From Sphingomonas hengshuiensis (GTDB lineage: Bacteria > Pseudomonadota > Alphaproteobacteria > Sphingomonadales > Sphingomonadaceae): DNA of 64,000 nt. The stretch's first letter is position 1. Each line of letters begins with the position of its first letter. The notes beneath the pieces were generated by a model, which was not told the origin of the DNA, did not search any database, and saw nothing but the letters and a program-made list of their open reading frames with translations. The stretch lies in contig QFNF01000006.1 of assembly GCA_003240755.1 (NCBI GenBank), positions 30,818-94,817 on the forward strand, written 5' to 3'. The position numbers were made by a program, and so were the translations under genes. Below are positions 54,986 through 64,000 of this stretch, one piece after another.

Positions 54986-55843
54986 TTAGGAGCCGCTCAC
55001 CCATGCCACCAGCAGACTCCGCGCGATCGCATGCGCCGGCGGCGCGATGAACCGCCCCGTCTCGCCCGCCAGCGCGGCGCGAACCTCGTCGCGCGTGGCC
55101 CAGAACGCATCCTCCAGCTCGGTCGTGTCGATCCGCAGCGTGTCGTCCTCGGCATCCGCGATGCAGGCGATCATCAGTTGCGACGGGAACGGCCATGGCT
55201 GGCTGGCGACATAGCGTACCGTGCCGACCCGCACGCCCGCTTCCTCCATCACCTCGCGCGCGACCGCTTCCTCGATCGATTCACCGACCTCGATGAACCC
55301 GGCCAGCGCCGAATAGCGTCCGGCGGGCCAGCTCGGTTGCCGACCCAGCAGCACGCGGTCGCCATGCTCGATTGCCATGATGACCACCGGATCGGTGCGC
55401 GGAAAGTGGAGCGCACCACATGCCGGGCACGACCGCGCCCAGCCGGCGCGACCGGCCACGCTCGGCGTGCCGCATCGGGCGCAGAAACGATGTCGCGCAT
55501 GCCAGTCGATCAGGCTGCGCGCGACACCGTACAACGCGACGTCCGCCGTCGGCATCGCCGCCAGCGCGGTCATCAAGGTGGGCGACCGCATCGCCGGGGC
55601 GGTCGCCACCCCGTCGCCGATGGCGAACAACGGCGCACCGTCCAGATAGCCGAGCAGCAGCGCATCGTCGCGGGCCGGGTCCATTGCCGCCAGCGCCAGC
55701 GACCCGTCGGCGCCGACCGGCGGCTCCAGCCCGGTAAGCAGCAACAACCGCGCCGCCGGATCGGCCAGCGCTCGTGCAAAGGCGGCGGGATCGTCGCGTT
55801 CGTGGTCGGCGCGGACCAGCGCCGCGCCGGTGAACCCGATCAT
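54986..55843 (-). CDS. nudC: NAD(+) diphosphatase / NAD-cap hydrolase
   Basis: Hydrolyses NADH/NAD and removes NAD caps from RNA. 285 residues: an N-terminal NUDIX-like domain, zinc ribbon FCARCGTP...CPACG, Nudix box GFIEVGESIEEAVAREVMEEAGV and the NudC-specific SQPWPFPSQLM. The ATG overlaps the stop of the serine hydrolase gene (ATGA). Third gene of mutY-serine hydrolase-nudC. Confidence 0.93.
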   Translation of the reverse strand: MIGFTGAALVRADHERDDPAAFARALADPAARLLLLTGLEPPVGADGSLALAAMDPARDDALLLGYLDGAPLFAIGDGVATAPAMRSPTLMTALAAMPTADVALYGVARSLIDWHARHRFCARCGTPSVAGRAGWARSCPACGALHFPRTDPVVIMAIEHGDRVLLGRQPSWPAGRYSALAGFIEVGESIEEAVAREVMEEAGVRVGTVRYVASQPWPFPSQLMIACIADAEDDTLRIDTTELEDAFWATRDEVRAALAGETGRFIAPPAHAIARSLLVAWVSGS

Positions 55844-57171
55844 CCGAGCGGCCCCGCCAGATCGCTGGCCAGCGCCTTGACCAGATCGTCGCGCATCGGG
55901 AACCTGTCGGCGGGGAAGTAATTCACCATCACGGTGCCGCGCAACTGCCGCACCGGATCGACGAATCCGACCGTACCGGCCGCGCCGCCCCAGCCATAGG
56001 TGCCCTTGGCAGGCCGGCCGGGCAGCGTCTCCAGATAGACCGAACCGCCGGCGCCGAAGCCCATCTTCGGCCCCGTCTGCCCCCCGGTGGCGCCATCGAC
56101 CCCGCCAAAGGCGACACCGTTCGGCAGCAGGTCGGACATGCCCAGCGCCACGGTCTCGGGCTTCATCACCCGCCTGCCGTCCAGCGTCCCGCCATTTTGC
56201 AGCATGTGCAGGAACCGGTCGTAATCGCCAGCCGACATGACCAGCCCGGCACCGCCATAGGGAAAGCTGGGCGGCGACAGCCATACCGACGTCGCGGCCG
56301 GATCGACCGGCACCAGATTGTCGCCCGCCCACGCATAATTGGTCGCGAAGCGCCCCTTTTCCGACTGCGGCACGGTCCAGTAGGTCGATCGCATGCCCAG
56401 CGGACCGAACATGCGCGTTTGCAGGAATTGCTCGAACGACATGCCCGATGCCACCTCGATCACCCGGCCCAGCACGTCGAGCCCGATCGAATAGCTCCAC
56501 CTTGTTCCCGGTTCGGCGATCAGCGGCAGCGTCGCGACCCGGTCGGCGAATTCCGCCAGCGACCTTGGCCGCGCCTGTGCCATCGCGACTTCGGCTTGGC
56601 GGTTGACCGCTGCGGGGACGATGCCCAGCCGCTCATATTCCTTGAGCAACGGCCCCTTGGTCACAATACTGTAGCCCAGGCCAGCGGTGTGCGTCAGCAG
56701 GTTGCGCACCGTGATCGGCCTGGTCGCCGGGCGGCTGGCAAGGCTGGTGTCGGGATCGGTCAGCACCTTCATCGACTTGAATCCGGGGATGAAGTCGCTG
56801 ATCGGCTGGTCGAGCTTCAGCTTGCCGTCCTCGACCAGCATCATCGCCGCCATGCCGGTGATCGGCTTGGTCATCGAATAGACCCGCCACAGCGAATCGA
56901 CCGTCACGGGGCTGGCGGTGGCTTCGGTCGCCACGCGCCCGGCGGCATTCGCGCTGGTCCAGTCGGGCCCGCCGACGACCACGACCATGCCCGGAACCTT
57001 CTTCTGCGCGACATAGCTGCGGACCATCGCCCCGGTCGCGGGCAGCGCGCGGGTCGCGGGGCGTGCCGGCGCGCGCGGCGGGGCGGCCTGCGCCCACACG
57101 ACCGCCGGCTGTACCAGCAGCAGCGCGCCCGTCAGCGCCAAGGCATTCCGCATCCGACCGTAGTTCATCAT
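55840..57171 (-). CDS. Serine hydrolase (class C beta-lactamase-like)
   Basis: A 443-residue exported serine hydrolase of the beta-lactamase/esterase EstB group. Signal peptide LTGALLLVQPAVVWA-Q; the SxxK motif is YSMTKP (Ser99, Lys102), and the Tyr motif is in RWSYSIGLDVLGRVIE; HTAGLGY and YGWGGAAGTVGFVDP follow. The substrate may be an ester or D-amino peptide rather than a beta-lactam. First ATG overlaps the mutY stop; ATG at 57153 would begin right at the signal peptide. Confidence 0.88.
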   Translation of the reverse strand: MMNYGRMRNALALTGALLLVQPAVVWAQAAPPRAPARPATRALPATGAMVRSYVAQKKVPGMVVVVGGPDWTSANAAGRVATEATASPVTVDSLWRVYSMTKPITGMAAMMLVEDGKLKLDQPISDFIPGFKSMKVLTDPDTSLASRPATRPITVRNLLTHTAGLGYSIVTKGPLLKEYERLGIVPAAVNRQAEVAMAQARPRSLAEFADRVATLPLIAEPGTRWSYSIGLDVLGRVIEVASGMSFEQFLQTRMFGPLGMRSTYWTVPQSEKGRFATNYAWAGDNLVPVDPAATSVWLSPPSFPYGGAGLVMSAGDYDRFLHMLQNGGTLDGRRVMKPETVALGMSDLLPNGVAFGGVDGATGGQTGPKMGFGAGGSVYLETLPGRPAKGTYGWGGAAGTVGFVDPVRQLRGTVMVNYFPADRFPMRDDLVKALASDLAGPLG

Positions 57172-58199
57172 CGCATTCCCTCCACCACCGGTATCGCCCG
57201 CGCGAACAGCGTCGGCAGGCCCGCATCGGCGATAGTCGCGACCGGCCACCATTCGCCCTGCACGGTGTCGTCCGCTGCATCCGCCACCATGACGGTGCAG
57301 GCAAGATCGAAATGGGTAAAGCCATGCCGAACCACGCCGATGGTACGCCAGTCGGCAGCGAACGGCGCCCCCTCCGCCCCCGGCTCCCGATCGACCCACG
57401 GCCCGGTAGGCAGCGCGCGCATTCCGCCCAGCAGCCCCCTGTCCGGCCGACGCACCAGCAGCACGCGCCCCTCGCGCTCTGCCCAGAACAGGGTGCCGAA
57501 CCGCTGCGGCTTCGCCTTCTTCGCCGCCTTTACCGGAAAGGCGTCGGGCGTACCCTGCGCATGGGCTGCACAATCGTCGCGCAGCGGACACAGCAGGCAG
57601 CGCGGGGCCCGCGCCGTGCAGACCATCGACCCCAGATCCATCATCGCCTGCGCGAAATCGCCCGCCCGCGTGTCCGGGGTGATCGTGTCGGTCGCTGCGC
57701 GGATCGCCGGACGCGCCGACGGCAGCGGCTCGGCAATGGCGAACAGCCGCGACACGACGCGTTCGACATTGGCGTCGACCACCACCGCCCGCCGCCCGAA
57801 CGCGATCCCCGCAATCGCAGCGGCGGTATAGTCGCCGATGCCCGGCAGCTTGCGCAGCTCGGCCTCGGTATCGGGCAACGCGCCCCGTGCCGCCACGACC
57901 CGGGCACAGGCCAGCAGGTTGCGCGCCCGCGCATAATAGCCGAGCCCCGCCCATGCCGCCATGACGTCGGCATCCTCGGCCGCCGCCAGCGCCGCGAAGG
58001 ACGGCCAGCGCGCAGTCCACGCATCGAAATAGGGCCGCACGCTCGCGACCTGTGTCTGCTGCAGCATCACCTCGGACAGCCAGACGCGGTACGGATCGGG
58101 GGCGGCGGTGCCCGGCGGGCCGCGCCAGGGCAGGGTGCGGTGGTGGCGATCGTACCAGTCGAGCAGCCGTTCGGCGACAGAGAGATGCTTGGCGTCCAC
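57168..58199 (-). CDS. mutY: A/G-specific adenine glycosylase
   Basis: Removes adenine mispaired with 8-oxoguanine. 343 residues: SEVMLQQTQVASVRPYF holds the catalytic Glu, LPGIGDYTAAAIAGIAFG the helix-hairpin-helix, VDANVERVVSRLF the catalytic Asp, and CTARAPRCLLCPLRDDC (C-x6-C-x2-C-x5-C) the [4Fe-4S] cluster; a C-terminal NUDIX-like domain reads the lesion. A GTG at 58199 (VDAKHLSVAERLLDWY) is chosen; longer frames run antisense through dciA. Confidence 0.93.
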   Translation of the reverse strand: MDAKHLSVAERLLDWYDRHHRTLPWRGPPGTAAPDPYRVWLSEVMLQQTQVASVRPYFDAWTARWPSFAALAAAEDADVMAAWAGLGYYARARNLLACARVVAARGALPDTEAELRKLPGIGDYTAAAIAGIAFGRRAVVVDANVERVVSRLFAIAEPLPSARPAIRAATDTITPDTRAGDFAQAMMDLGSMVCTARAPRCLLCPLRDDCAAHAQGTPDAFPVKAAKKAKPQRFGTLFWAEREGRVLLVRRPDRGLLGGMRALPTGPWVDREPGAEGAPFAADWRTIGVVRHGFTHFDLACTVMVADAADDTVQGEWWPVATIADAGLPTLFARAIPVVEGMR

Positions 58200-58227
58200 G
58201 CCGGCTCTATGGCATGGAGTGCCGACA

Positions 58228-58761
58228 ATGACGACGCGTCCCCGCCCCAAGCCGACGATTCCCGAACCCCGCCGCCGCGGCGGTGCGCGCGCCGTTGCCG
58301 AGCTGTTGCCCGAGATCGGCGGCGCGGCATTCCGCAGGTTCGGGTTCGTGCAGTCGGCGGTGGTCAGCCGCTGGGGTGAAATTGTCGGCGAACGCTTCGC
58401 CCGCGTCTCCGCCCCCGAATCGATCCGTTTTCCGCCGGGCAAGCGCGCCGACGGCACGCTGACGCTGATCGTGTCGGGCGCGCATGGTACGATGATGCAG
58501 CATATCGCACCCGAGATCGTCGAGCGGGTGAACCGTTTCTTCGGCTATCCGGCGGTCGCGCGGTTGCAGTTTCGCCATGGCGAGGTGCGGGTTCGCCGCG
58601 CGGCGCCCGTCCGCAACGAACCGCCGCCGGTGCCCGCCGAGATGCACGACAGCCTGCGCGACATCGCCGATCCCGAACTGCGCGCGGTGCTGACCGCGCT
58701 GGCGGGTGCCGTCGCCGCCCCCCCTCCTCCGGCCATTCCGATCCTGGGCAAGGTCCGCTGA
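58228..58761 (+). CDS. dciA: DUF721 protein, DciA-like helicase loader
   Basis: A 177-residue protein with the DUF721 domain: VAELLPEIGGAAFRRFGFVQSAVVSRWGEIVGERFARVSAPESIRFPPG, then LTLIVSGAHGTMMQHIAPEIVERVNRFFG. DciA is the ancestral bacterial loader of the replicative helicase DnaB. A variable Pro/Arg tail follows. ATG at 58228 is 28 bases from the divergent mutY start. The stop overlaps the next ATG by one base (TGATG). Confidence 0.88.
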   Translation: MTTRPRPKPTIPEPRRRGGARAVAELLPEIGGAAFRRFGFVQSAVVSRWGEIVGERFARVSAPESIRFPPGKRADGTLTLIVSGAHGTMMQHIAPEIVERVNRFFGYPAVARLQFRHGEVRVRRAAPVRNEPPPVPAEMHDSLRDIADPELRAVLTALAGAVAAPPPPAIPILGKVR

Positions 58762-59441
58762 TGCGTATCGTCATCCTCGTCTTTTCGTTCCTGTTCGCGC
58801 TGTTCGGCATGCCCCCGGCCAAGGCGCAGGCGCAGGGCGGGCGCAACTGGACCAACACCGTCGCGATGCTGCCGACCGGCGGGGTCGGCGTCGGCAACCC
58901 CATGGCGCGGGTGCAACTGGTCGAATGGGCCAGCTATACCTGTTCGCACTGCGCCGCCTTCGCGCGGGACGCGAAGCCCGAACTGACCGCGCTGGTCCGG
59001 TCGGGCCGGGTGCGGGTGGAATATCGCACATTGCCGCGCGACGCGCTGGATCTGACCGCGGTGGTGCTGGCGCGCTGCGGCGGACCGAACCGCTTCGTCG
59101 CCGCGCACGACGCGATCTTTTCCCAGCAAAAGGCGATGCTCGACAAGGCCGAGGCATTTGCCGCGACGCCCGCCGCGCAGCAGCCCGCGCCGACGATCGG
59201 CAAGCGGCTGGAGCAACTGGCCGACGCCACGGGGCTGCGCGTGCTGCTGCGCGGCCACGGGCTGGACGATGCGCAGATGACGCGCTGCCTGAACGACGAA
59301 GCCGGGCAGAAGCGGGCGATCGCCATCGCCCAGGCGGCACAGGCCGCGGGCGTCGAAGGCACGCCCAGCTTCGAAGTGAACGGCAAGAAGGTCGTCGCCC
59401 ATGACTGGGCGACGCTCAAGCCGTTCCTGACTGCCTCCTGA
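58761..59441 (+). CDS. DsbA-like thiol oxidoreductase (periplasmic)
   Basis: A 226-residue thioredoxin-fold protein with signal peptide (ILVFSFLFALFGMPPAKA-QA). Active site CSHC at 61-64 in VEWASYTCSHCAAFARDAKPEL; cis-Pro loop EGTPSFEVNG near the C-terminus. It belongs to the DsbA/BdbD-like (Thioredoxin_4) group making or reducing disulfides in exported proteins. A near-paralogue follows 23 bases downstream. Confidence 0.9.
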   Translation: MRIVILVFSFLFALFGMPPAKAQAQGGRNWTNTVAMLPTGGVGVGNPMARVQLVEWASYTCSHCAAFARDAKPELTALVRSGRVRVEYRTLPRDALDLTAVVLARCGGPNRFVAAHDAIFSQQKAMLDKAEAFAATPAAQQPAPTIGKRLEQLADATGLRVLLRGHGLDDAQMTRCLNDEAGQKRAIAIAQAAQAAGVEGTPSFEVNGKKVVAHDWATLKPFLTAS

Positions 59442-59464
59442 TCCCTGCAAAGAGAGTAGATCCC

Positions 59465-60187
59465 ATGCGTTTCGCACTTCCCCTGATCGCGCTCGGCCTG
59501 CTGACCGCCTGTGGCGACGGCGGCGCCAACGGCAGCGCCGCCGCGCCGGTCGCCAATGTCGCGGCCCCCGCCGGACAGAACTGGACCGACATGGTCGCAG
59601 TGACGCCCGAGGGCGGCTATCGCATCGGCAACCCCGATGCCGCGATCAAGCTGGTCGAATATGGCTCGCGCACCTGCCCGACCTGCGGCGCGTTCGGGCG
59701 CGAAGCCAACGAACCGCTCATCAACAACTATGTCTCGACCGGCAAGGTCAGCTTCGAATTCCGCGATTTCGCGGTGCATGGCGCGCCCGACCTCGCCGCT
59801 GCGGTACTGGGCCGTTGCAACGGCACCGCCACCTTCTTCCCGCTGCTCGAGGCGATGTATCAGGACCAGGCGGCGACGCTCGACCGGATGCAGGCGATCC
59901 CGCAGGCCGAACAGGCGCGGCTCCAGTCGATCCCGCCGCTGCAGGCGGTATCGGGCTGGGCCGATGCGGCGGGTTTCGTCGATTTCGTGAAGCAGCGCGG
60001 CATATCCGAGGCGAAGGCGCGCGAATGCCTTGCCGACCAGAAGCTGCTGCAACAGGTGGTCAAGATCACCGAAGAGGGCGGTGCGACCGTTACCGGCACC
60101 CCGACCTTCCTCATCAACGGCGAGCGTGTCGAGAACGCCGTCACCTGGGCGCAGATCGAAGCGGCGCTGAAGGGCGCCGGCGCCTGA
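59465..60187 (+). CDS. DsbA-like thiol oxidoreductase, lipoprotein form
   Basis: A 240-residue paralogue of the previous protein, but with a lipobox (GLLTAC, Cys16) and a short Ala-rich linker, so it is membrane-tethered. Active site CPTC at 71-74 in VEYGSRTCPTCGAFGREANEPL; cis-Pro loop TGTPTFLINGERV. AAAGAGAG precedes the ATG. Tandem soluble and tethered copies may act on different partners. Four bases before the smc start. Confidence 0.9.
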   Translation: MRFALPLIALGLLTACGDGGANGSAAAPVANVAAPAGQNWTDMVAVTPEGGYRIGNPDAAIKLVEYGSRTCPTCGAFGREANEPLINNYVSTGKVSFEFRDFAVHGAPDLAAAVLGRCNGTATFFPLLEAMYQDQAATLDRMQAIPQAEQARLQSIPPLQAVSGWADAAGFVDFVKQRGISEAKARECLADQKLLQQVVKITEEGGATVTGTPTFLINGERVENAVTWAQIEAALKGAGA

Positions 60188-60191
60188 TCGC

Positions 60192-63100
60192 ATGGCCGCG
60201 GGTGGTGACGCGGCCATTCCCGCCACGCCGGGGCTGACGCTCCGGCGACTGCGGCTGAGCGGGTTCAAGAGCTTCGTCGACCCCGCCGATCTGGTGATCG
60301 AGGCCGGCCTGACCGGCGTGGTCGGTCCCAATGGCTGCGGCAAGTCCAACCTGCTCGAGGCGCTGCGCTGGACCATGGGCGAGAACAGCGCGAAGTCGCT
60401 GCGCGGCGCGGGCATGGACGACGTCATCTTCGCCGGCACCGAAACCCGCCCGCCGCGCGACTTCGCCGAGGTCGCGATCCTCGCCGAGGACGCCGCGGGC
60501 GACGAGGTGGAGATCGTCCGCCGGATCGAACGCGGCGCCGGATCCGCCTATCGCATCAACGGTCGCGACGTGCGAGCGAAGGACGTGTCGCTGCTGTTCG
60601 CCGATGCCGCGACCGGGGCGCATTCGCCGGCACTGGTCAGCCAGAACCGCATAGGCGCGGTCATCGCCGCCCGCCCCGCCGAACGCCGTGCGATGCTGGA
60701 GGAGGCGGCCGGCATCGCCGGGCTGCACGTCCGCCGCCGGGATGCCGAATCGAAACTGCGCGCGACCGAGGCCAATCTCGACCGGCTGGGCGAAATGGCG
60801 CTGGAGCAGGATGCGCGTGCCGCAGCGCTGCGACGGCAGGCACGGGTTGCCGCGCGCTACCGCGAACTGACCGATGCGATCCGGGTGGCGGAGGCCCGCG
60901 CAATCTTCGCCCGCTGGCGCGACGCCGCCGCTGCCGAGGATCGTGCCAGCGCCGAGGCACGGGCCGCAGACGCCGCGGTGGCGCAGGGCGGCGCGGCACA
61001 GGCAGCGGCGATCGCCGAACAGGCCGCCGCGACCCGGGCGCTGGCCACCGCCCGCACCGCCGCGCAGGACGTCCGGCAACGTGCAAGCGACGCCGGCCAC
61101 GGCCGCGAACGGTTGCAGGCCCAGGCACAGGCCGCCACCCGCCGCCTGGCCGACCTGACCGCGCAGGCCGCGCGCCTGGGCGAAGACCGCACGCGCGAGG
61201 CGACGCTGGCCGGCGACGCGGCGAACGCCATCGCCCGGCTGGAAAGCGAACGCCGCGCGCTCGCACAGGCGCTGGCCGACGCCGCGACCCGCCTGCCCCG
61301 GCTCGACGCGGCGCTCGCCCACGCCACCGGCGCGTCGGCACAGGCCGATGCCGCCCATGCCGACGCGCTGGCGCGACAGGCCGCCGAGCTGGCCGAAACC
61401 CGGGTCGCCACCGCCGCGCGCGACGCGGCGCAGGCGCGGCTCGACCGCGCGCGGCGCGACGAGGGACGACTGCTGTCCGAACAGGCGGGGCTACCGGCGA
61501 TCGCGCTGCTGGCCGCCGACCGCGAATCGGCAGCGGCAAGGCGCGGCGAAGCGCTGGCCGCTGCCGACACCGCCCGCGCGGCGATCGCGACCGCCGACGC
61601 CGCCGAACGCGCCGCACAGGAGGCGCGCGGCCGGGCGCAGGCGGACCGCTCCACCGCCACCGCCGAACTGGCGGCGATCGATGCGGAGATCGCCGCGCTC
61701 GACCGCGCATTACGGCGAGGCGGACGCGCGCGGATCATCGATTCGGTGGTGGTGGAACCGGGGTTCGAAGCGGCACTGGCCGCCGCGCTCGGCGACGATC
61801 TGGACGCCGGGACCGACCCTGGCGACGACCGTTATTGGGACGACGACCCGGCGACGGGCGACGGCCCGCCGGTGCCAGCCGGCGTCGGACGGCTGTCGGC
61901 ACAGGTCACGGCACCGGCGCTGGCGCGGCGGCTGGCGCAGGTGCTGGTGGTCGAGCATGACGAGGGGATCAGGCTGGCGGTCGGACAGCGGCTGGTGACG
62001 CTGGACGGTGCGATGCGGCGCTGGGACGGGTTGCGCAGCCGTGCCGGATCGGGCGCGGCGGCGGCCGAGCGGCTGGCGCGCGCCAACCGGCTGCGCGCCC
62101 TGCAACAGGACCGCCCGGCGCGGCGCGAGCGGCGCGAGATCGCCGATGCCGCCCTGGCCGCCGCCGACGCCGCGATCGGCGACGCGCGCACCGCGCTGAC
62201 CGCCGCCCGCCGCTCGCTCGATCAGGCCGAATCGGCGGCGCGCGAGGCGTTGCGCACCGAAGACCGCGCCGCCGCCGCGATCGAACGGGCACAGGCGCGC
62301 ATCGATGACGTCGCCGCACGACTGGCGCGCATCCGCGGCGACCGGATCGAGGCGGAGGGCGAGGTCGCACATGCCGAGGCAGCGATCACCCGACTGCCCG
62401 ACGGCAGCGCCACCGCCGGTCGCGTCGCCGCCCTGGCGGCCGAGGCCGGCTCGGCACGGGCGAGCGTCGCCGATGCCCGCGCGGCCCGGGTCGCGCTCGA
62501 CGCCGCATGCACCCGCGACCGCGAACGCGACGCCGGCGCCACGGCGGAAATCGCCGCATGGCAGACGCGCGCCGCCGACGCCGACCGCCGGGTCGCCGAC
62601 ATCGATGCGCGGGTGGCCATGATCGCCGCCGACCGCGCCGCGTTGCACGATCGTCCCGCGCAGCTCGCCGCCGAACTGGCACGGGTCGATGGCGAACTGC
62701 GCGCGCTTCGTCAGCATGTCGCGGAGGCCGCCGCCGCGGAACAGGCCGCGGACGCCCGCCTGCGCGCCGCCGAACGCGCCGCCAATGGCCTTGCCGAAAC
62801 CCTTGCCGCCGCCCGCGAAGCCCGCGCCGGGGCAGGTGCGCGGGCGGAGGCGCACGAACAGCGGCGGCTGGAAATGGGCCGGTTGTCGGGCGAGCGGTTC
62901 CAGTGTCCGCCCCCGCTGCTGCCCCGCATCGGTTTCGTCGCGGCCGAGGTCGGCGAAGCGGCGGTGGAAAGTGGCGCCCATGACCGTCTGCTCGCCGACC
63001 GCGACCGCATCGGCCCGGTCAACCTGATCGCCGAAACCGAACTGGCCGAACTGGAGACCGCGCAGGGAGAGACGGCGGCGGAACGCGCCGAACTGGCCGA

Positions 63101-63635
63101 GGCGGTGCAGCGGCTGCGCGGATCGATCGGCACGTTGAACCGCGAGGGGCGACAGCGGCTGCTGGCGGCGTTCGCGGCGGTCGACGCCCATTTCCGCCGG
63201 CTGTTCGCCGCGCTGTTCGAAGGGGGGCAGGCCCGGCTCGAACTGGTCGATGCCGACGATCCGCTGGAGGCCGGCCTCGAAATCCTCGCGCAGCCGCCGG
63301 GCAAGCGGCTGCAATCGCTGACCCTGCTCTCGGGCGGCGAACAGGCGTTGACCGCCGTCGCACTGATCTTCGCGCTGTTCCTGACCAACCCCGCACCGAT
63401 CTGCGTGCTGGACGAGGTCGATGCGCCGCTCGACGATGCGAATATCGACCGCTTCTGCGACCTGCTCGACCGGATGGCGGCGGATACCGACACCCGCTAC
63501 CTGATCGTCACCCACAATGCCGCGACGATGAGCCGCATGCACCGGCTGTTCGGCGTGACCATGGTCGAACGCGGCATCAGCCGGCTGGTGTCGGTCGATC
63601 TCGGCGGGGCGACGACGCTGCTGGCAGCCGAGTAG
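60192..63635 (+). CDS. smc: Chromosome segregation ATPase SMC
   Basis: A 1147-residue SMC that organises and segregates the chromosome as a dimer with ScpAB. Walker A GPNGCGKSN at 45-53; two long Ala/Arg-rich coiled coils (about 165-500 and 650-960) flank a compact hinge (IIDSVVVEPGFEAALAAALGDDL...); the signature LLSGGEQALTAVALIFALF begins near 1044 and Walker B ICVLDEVDAPLDDANI near 1073. It lacks the lysine-rich coil typical of many SMCs because of the extreme GC content. Confidence 0.95.
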   Translation: MAAGGDAAIPATPGLTLRRLRLSGFKSFVDPADLVIEAGLTGVVGPNGCGKSNLLEALRWTMGENSAKSLRGAGMDDVIFAGTETRPPRDFAEVAILAEDAAGDEVEIVRRIERGAGSAYRINGRDVRAKDVSLLFADAATGAHSPALVSQNRIGAVIAARPAERRAMLEEAAGIAGLHVRRRDAESKLRATEANLDRLGEMALEQDARAAALRRQARVAARYRELTDAIRVAEARAIFARWRDAAAAEDRASAEARAADAAVAQGGAAQAAAIAEQAAATRALATARTAAQDVRQRASDAGHGRERLQAQAQAATRRLADLTAQAARLGEDRTREATLAGDAANAIARLESERRALAQALADAATRLPRLDAALAHATGASAQADAAHADALARQAAELAETRVATAARDAAQARLDRARRDEGRLLSEQAGLPAIALLAADRESAAARRGEALAAADTARAAIATADAAERAAQEARGRAQADRSTATAELAAIDAEIAALDRALRRGGRARIIDSVVVEPGFEAALAAALGDDLDAGTDPGDDRYWDDDPATGDGPPVPAGVGRLSAQVTAPALARRLAQVLVVEHDEGIRLAVGQRLVTLDGAMRRWDGLRSRAGSGAAAAERLARANRLRALQQDRPARRERREIADAALAAADAAIGDARTALTAARRSLDQAESAAREALRTEDRAAAAIERAQARIDDVAARLARIRGDRIEAEGEVAHAEAAITRLPDGSATAGRVAALAAEAGSARASVADARAARVALDAACTRDRERDAGATAEIAAWQTRAADADRRVADIDARVAMIAADRAALHDRPAQLAAELARVDGELRALRQHVAEAAAAEQAADARLRAAERAANGLAETLAAAREARAGAGARAEAHEQRRLEMGRLSGERFQCPPPLLPRIGFVAAEVGEAAVESGAHDRLLADRDRIGPVNLIAETELAELETAQGETAAERAELAEAVQRLRGSIGTLNREGRQRLLAAFAAVDAHFRRLFAALFEGGQARLELVDADDPLEAGLEILAQPPGKRLQSLTLLSGGEQALTAVALIFALFLTNPAPICVLDEVDAPLDDANIDRFCDLLDRMAADTDTRYLIVTHNAATMSRMHRLFGVTMVERGISRLVSVDLGGATTLLAAE

Positions 63636-63748
63636 CGATCGTCGTTCCGGCAGCATGCGCCATCGCGTCGCCGCAAGCGCACGTCCTTGCGTGGCGGCGT
63701 CGGGTCGCCTAACCGCGCGCCGAACCGTTGCATATAAGGAGCCCGCCC

Positions 63749-64000
63749 ATGGCCGAGTCCATCAACCGCGTCGTACTCGCCTATTCGGGCGGCCTCGATA
63801 CCAGCGTCATCCTGAAATGGCTGCAGCAGGAATATAATTGCGAGGTGGTGACGTTCACCGCCGATCTCGGCCAGGGCGAGGAGCTGGAGCCGGCGCGCGC
63901 AAAGGCCGAGCTGATGGGCATCAAGCCCGAGCATATCTTCATCGACGACCTGCGCGAGGAATTCGTCCGCGACTTCGTGTTCCCGATGATGCGCTCGAAC
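63749..64000 (+). CDS. argG: Argininosuccinate synthase (5' part, cut by window edge)
   Basis: First 84 codons of the enzyme joining citrulline and aspartate in arginine synthesis. [53 protein letters not shown] contains the ATP-pyrophosphatase P-loop [15 protein letters not shown] lies about 10 bases before the ATG. The remaining part is beyond the window. Confidence 0.96.
   Translation, partial: MAESINRVVLAYSGGLDTSVILKWLQQEYNCEVVTFTADLGQGEELEPARAKAELMGIKPEHIFIDDLREEFVRDFVFPMMRSN

Noticed and set aside
57168..58457. Longer MutY starting at an ATG at 58457
   Set aside because: The extra 86 residues are antisense to dciA and look unnatural; homology begins at the GTG at 58199.

Overview
The window is GC-rich, gene-dense chromosomal DNA that reads as an alphaproteobacterium of the Sphingomonas type. 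The support is a DivK-type response regulator, a TorF-family porin, UbiM, a BamF/DUF3035-type lipoprotein, a crtY-crtI-crtB carotenoid cluster, frequent ATGA/TTGA stop-start overlaps, and dispersed palindromic intergenic repeats. No tRNA, rRNA, CRISPR array, transposase, integrase or phage gene was seen. Both ends cut through a gene: an ABC ATPase on the left and argG on the right.

Layout. 0-8.6 kb: ABC ATPase (partial), a small zinc-finger protein, DUF4279, TldD protease, glnK-amtB behind a near-perfect sigma-54 promoter, thyA-folA, an M19 dipeptidase and ribF. 8.9-12.7 kb: ileS-lspA-lipoprotein; ileS carries an in-frame palindromic-repeat insertion. 13-24.9 kb: TorF porin, RidA-like, HAD and DUF3572 proteins, divK, YoaK, a TRIC channel, GNAT, sppA, dnaN, an outer-membrane barrel, a histidine phosphatase, a small exported protein and rlmN. 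25-42.9 kb: a low-oxygen island (below). 43-51 kb: MipA-like and DUF2141 envelope proteins, then the carotenoid genes (desaturase/hydroxylase-like protein, crtY, crtI, a LOG-family protein, crtB) and an AI-2E family permease. 51-64 kb: ThiE-like, YggS, HAD, a membrane-anchored cytochrome c, pheA, mutY-serine hydrolase-nudC, divergent dciA-dsbA-dsbA-smc, and the start of argG.

The most coherent system is the low-oxygen island. It holds hemN plus an FNR-type regulator with a four-cysteine pattern, cydDC facing cydA-cydB-cydX plus a second FNR-type regulator, a hemerythrin-like protein facing ubiM, a GAF/Fis regulator facing an acetaldehyde-type aldehyde dehydrogenase, adhP plus an acetate CoA-transferase, and GNAT plus PPK2. 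Five FNR-type boxes (TTGAC or TTGAT, four bases, GTCAA) lie at 25156, 30493, 34791, 38782 and 41453, each in front of one or two of these units. Together they suggest one oxygen-responsive regulon covering heme synthesis without O2, the high-affinity bd oxidase, quinone hydroxylation, ethanol/acetate metabolism and polyphosphate-nucleotide exchange. At three starts (hemN, cydD, ubiM) the box ends exactly 35 bases before the ATG.

At least four families of large imperfect inverted repeats occupy the intergenic spaces. One cluster of three elements separates crtI from the LOG-crtB pair, and another repeat type sits just downstream of two outer-membrane protein genes.
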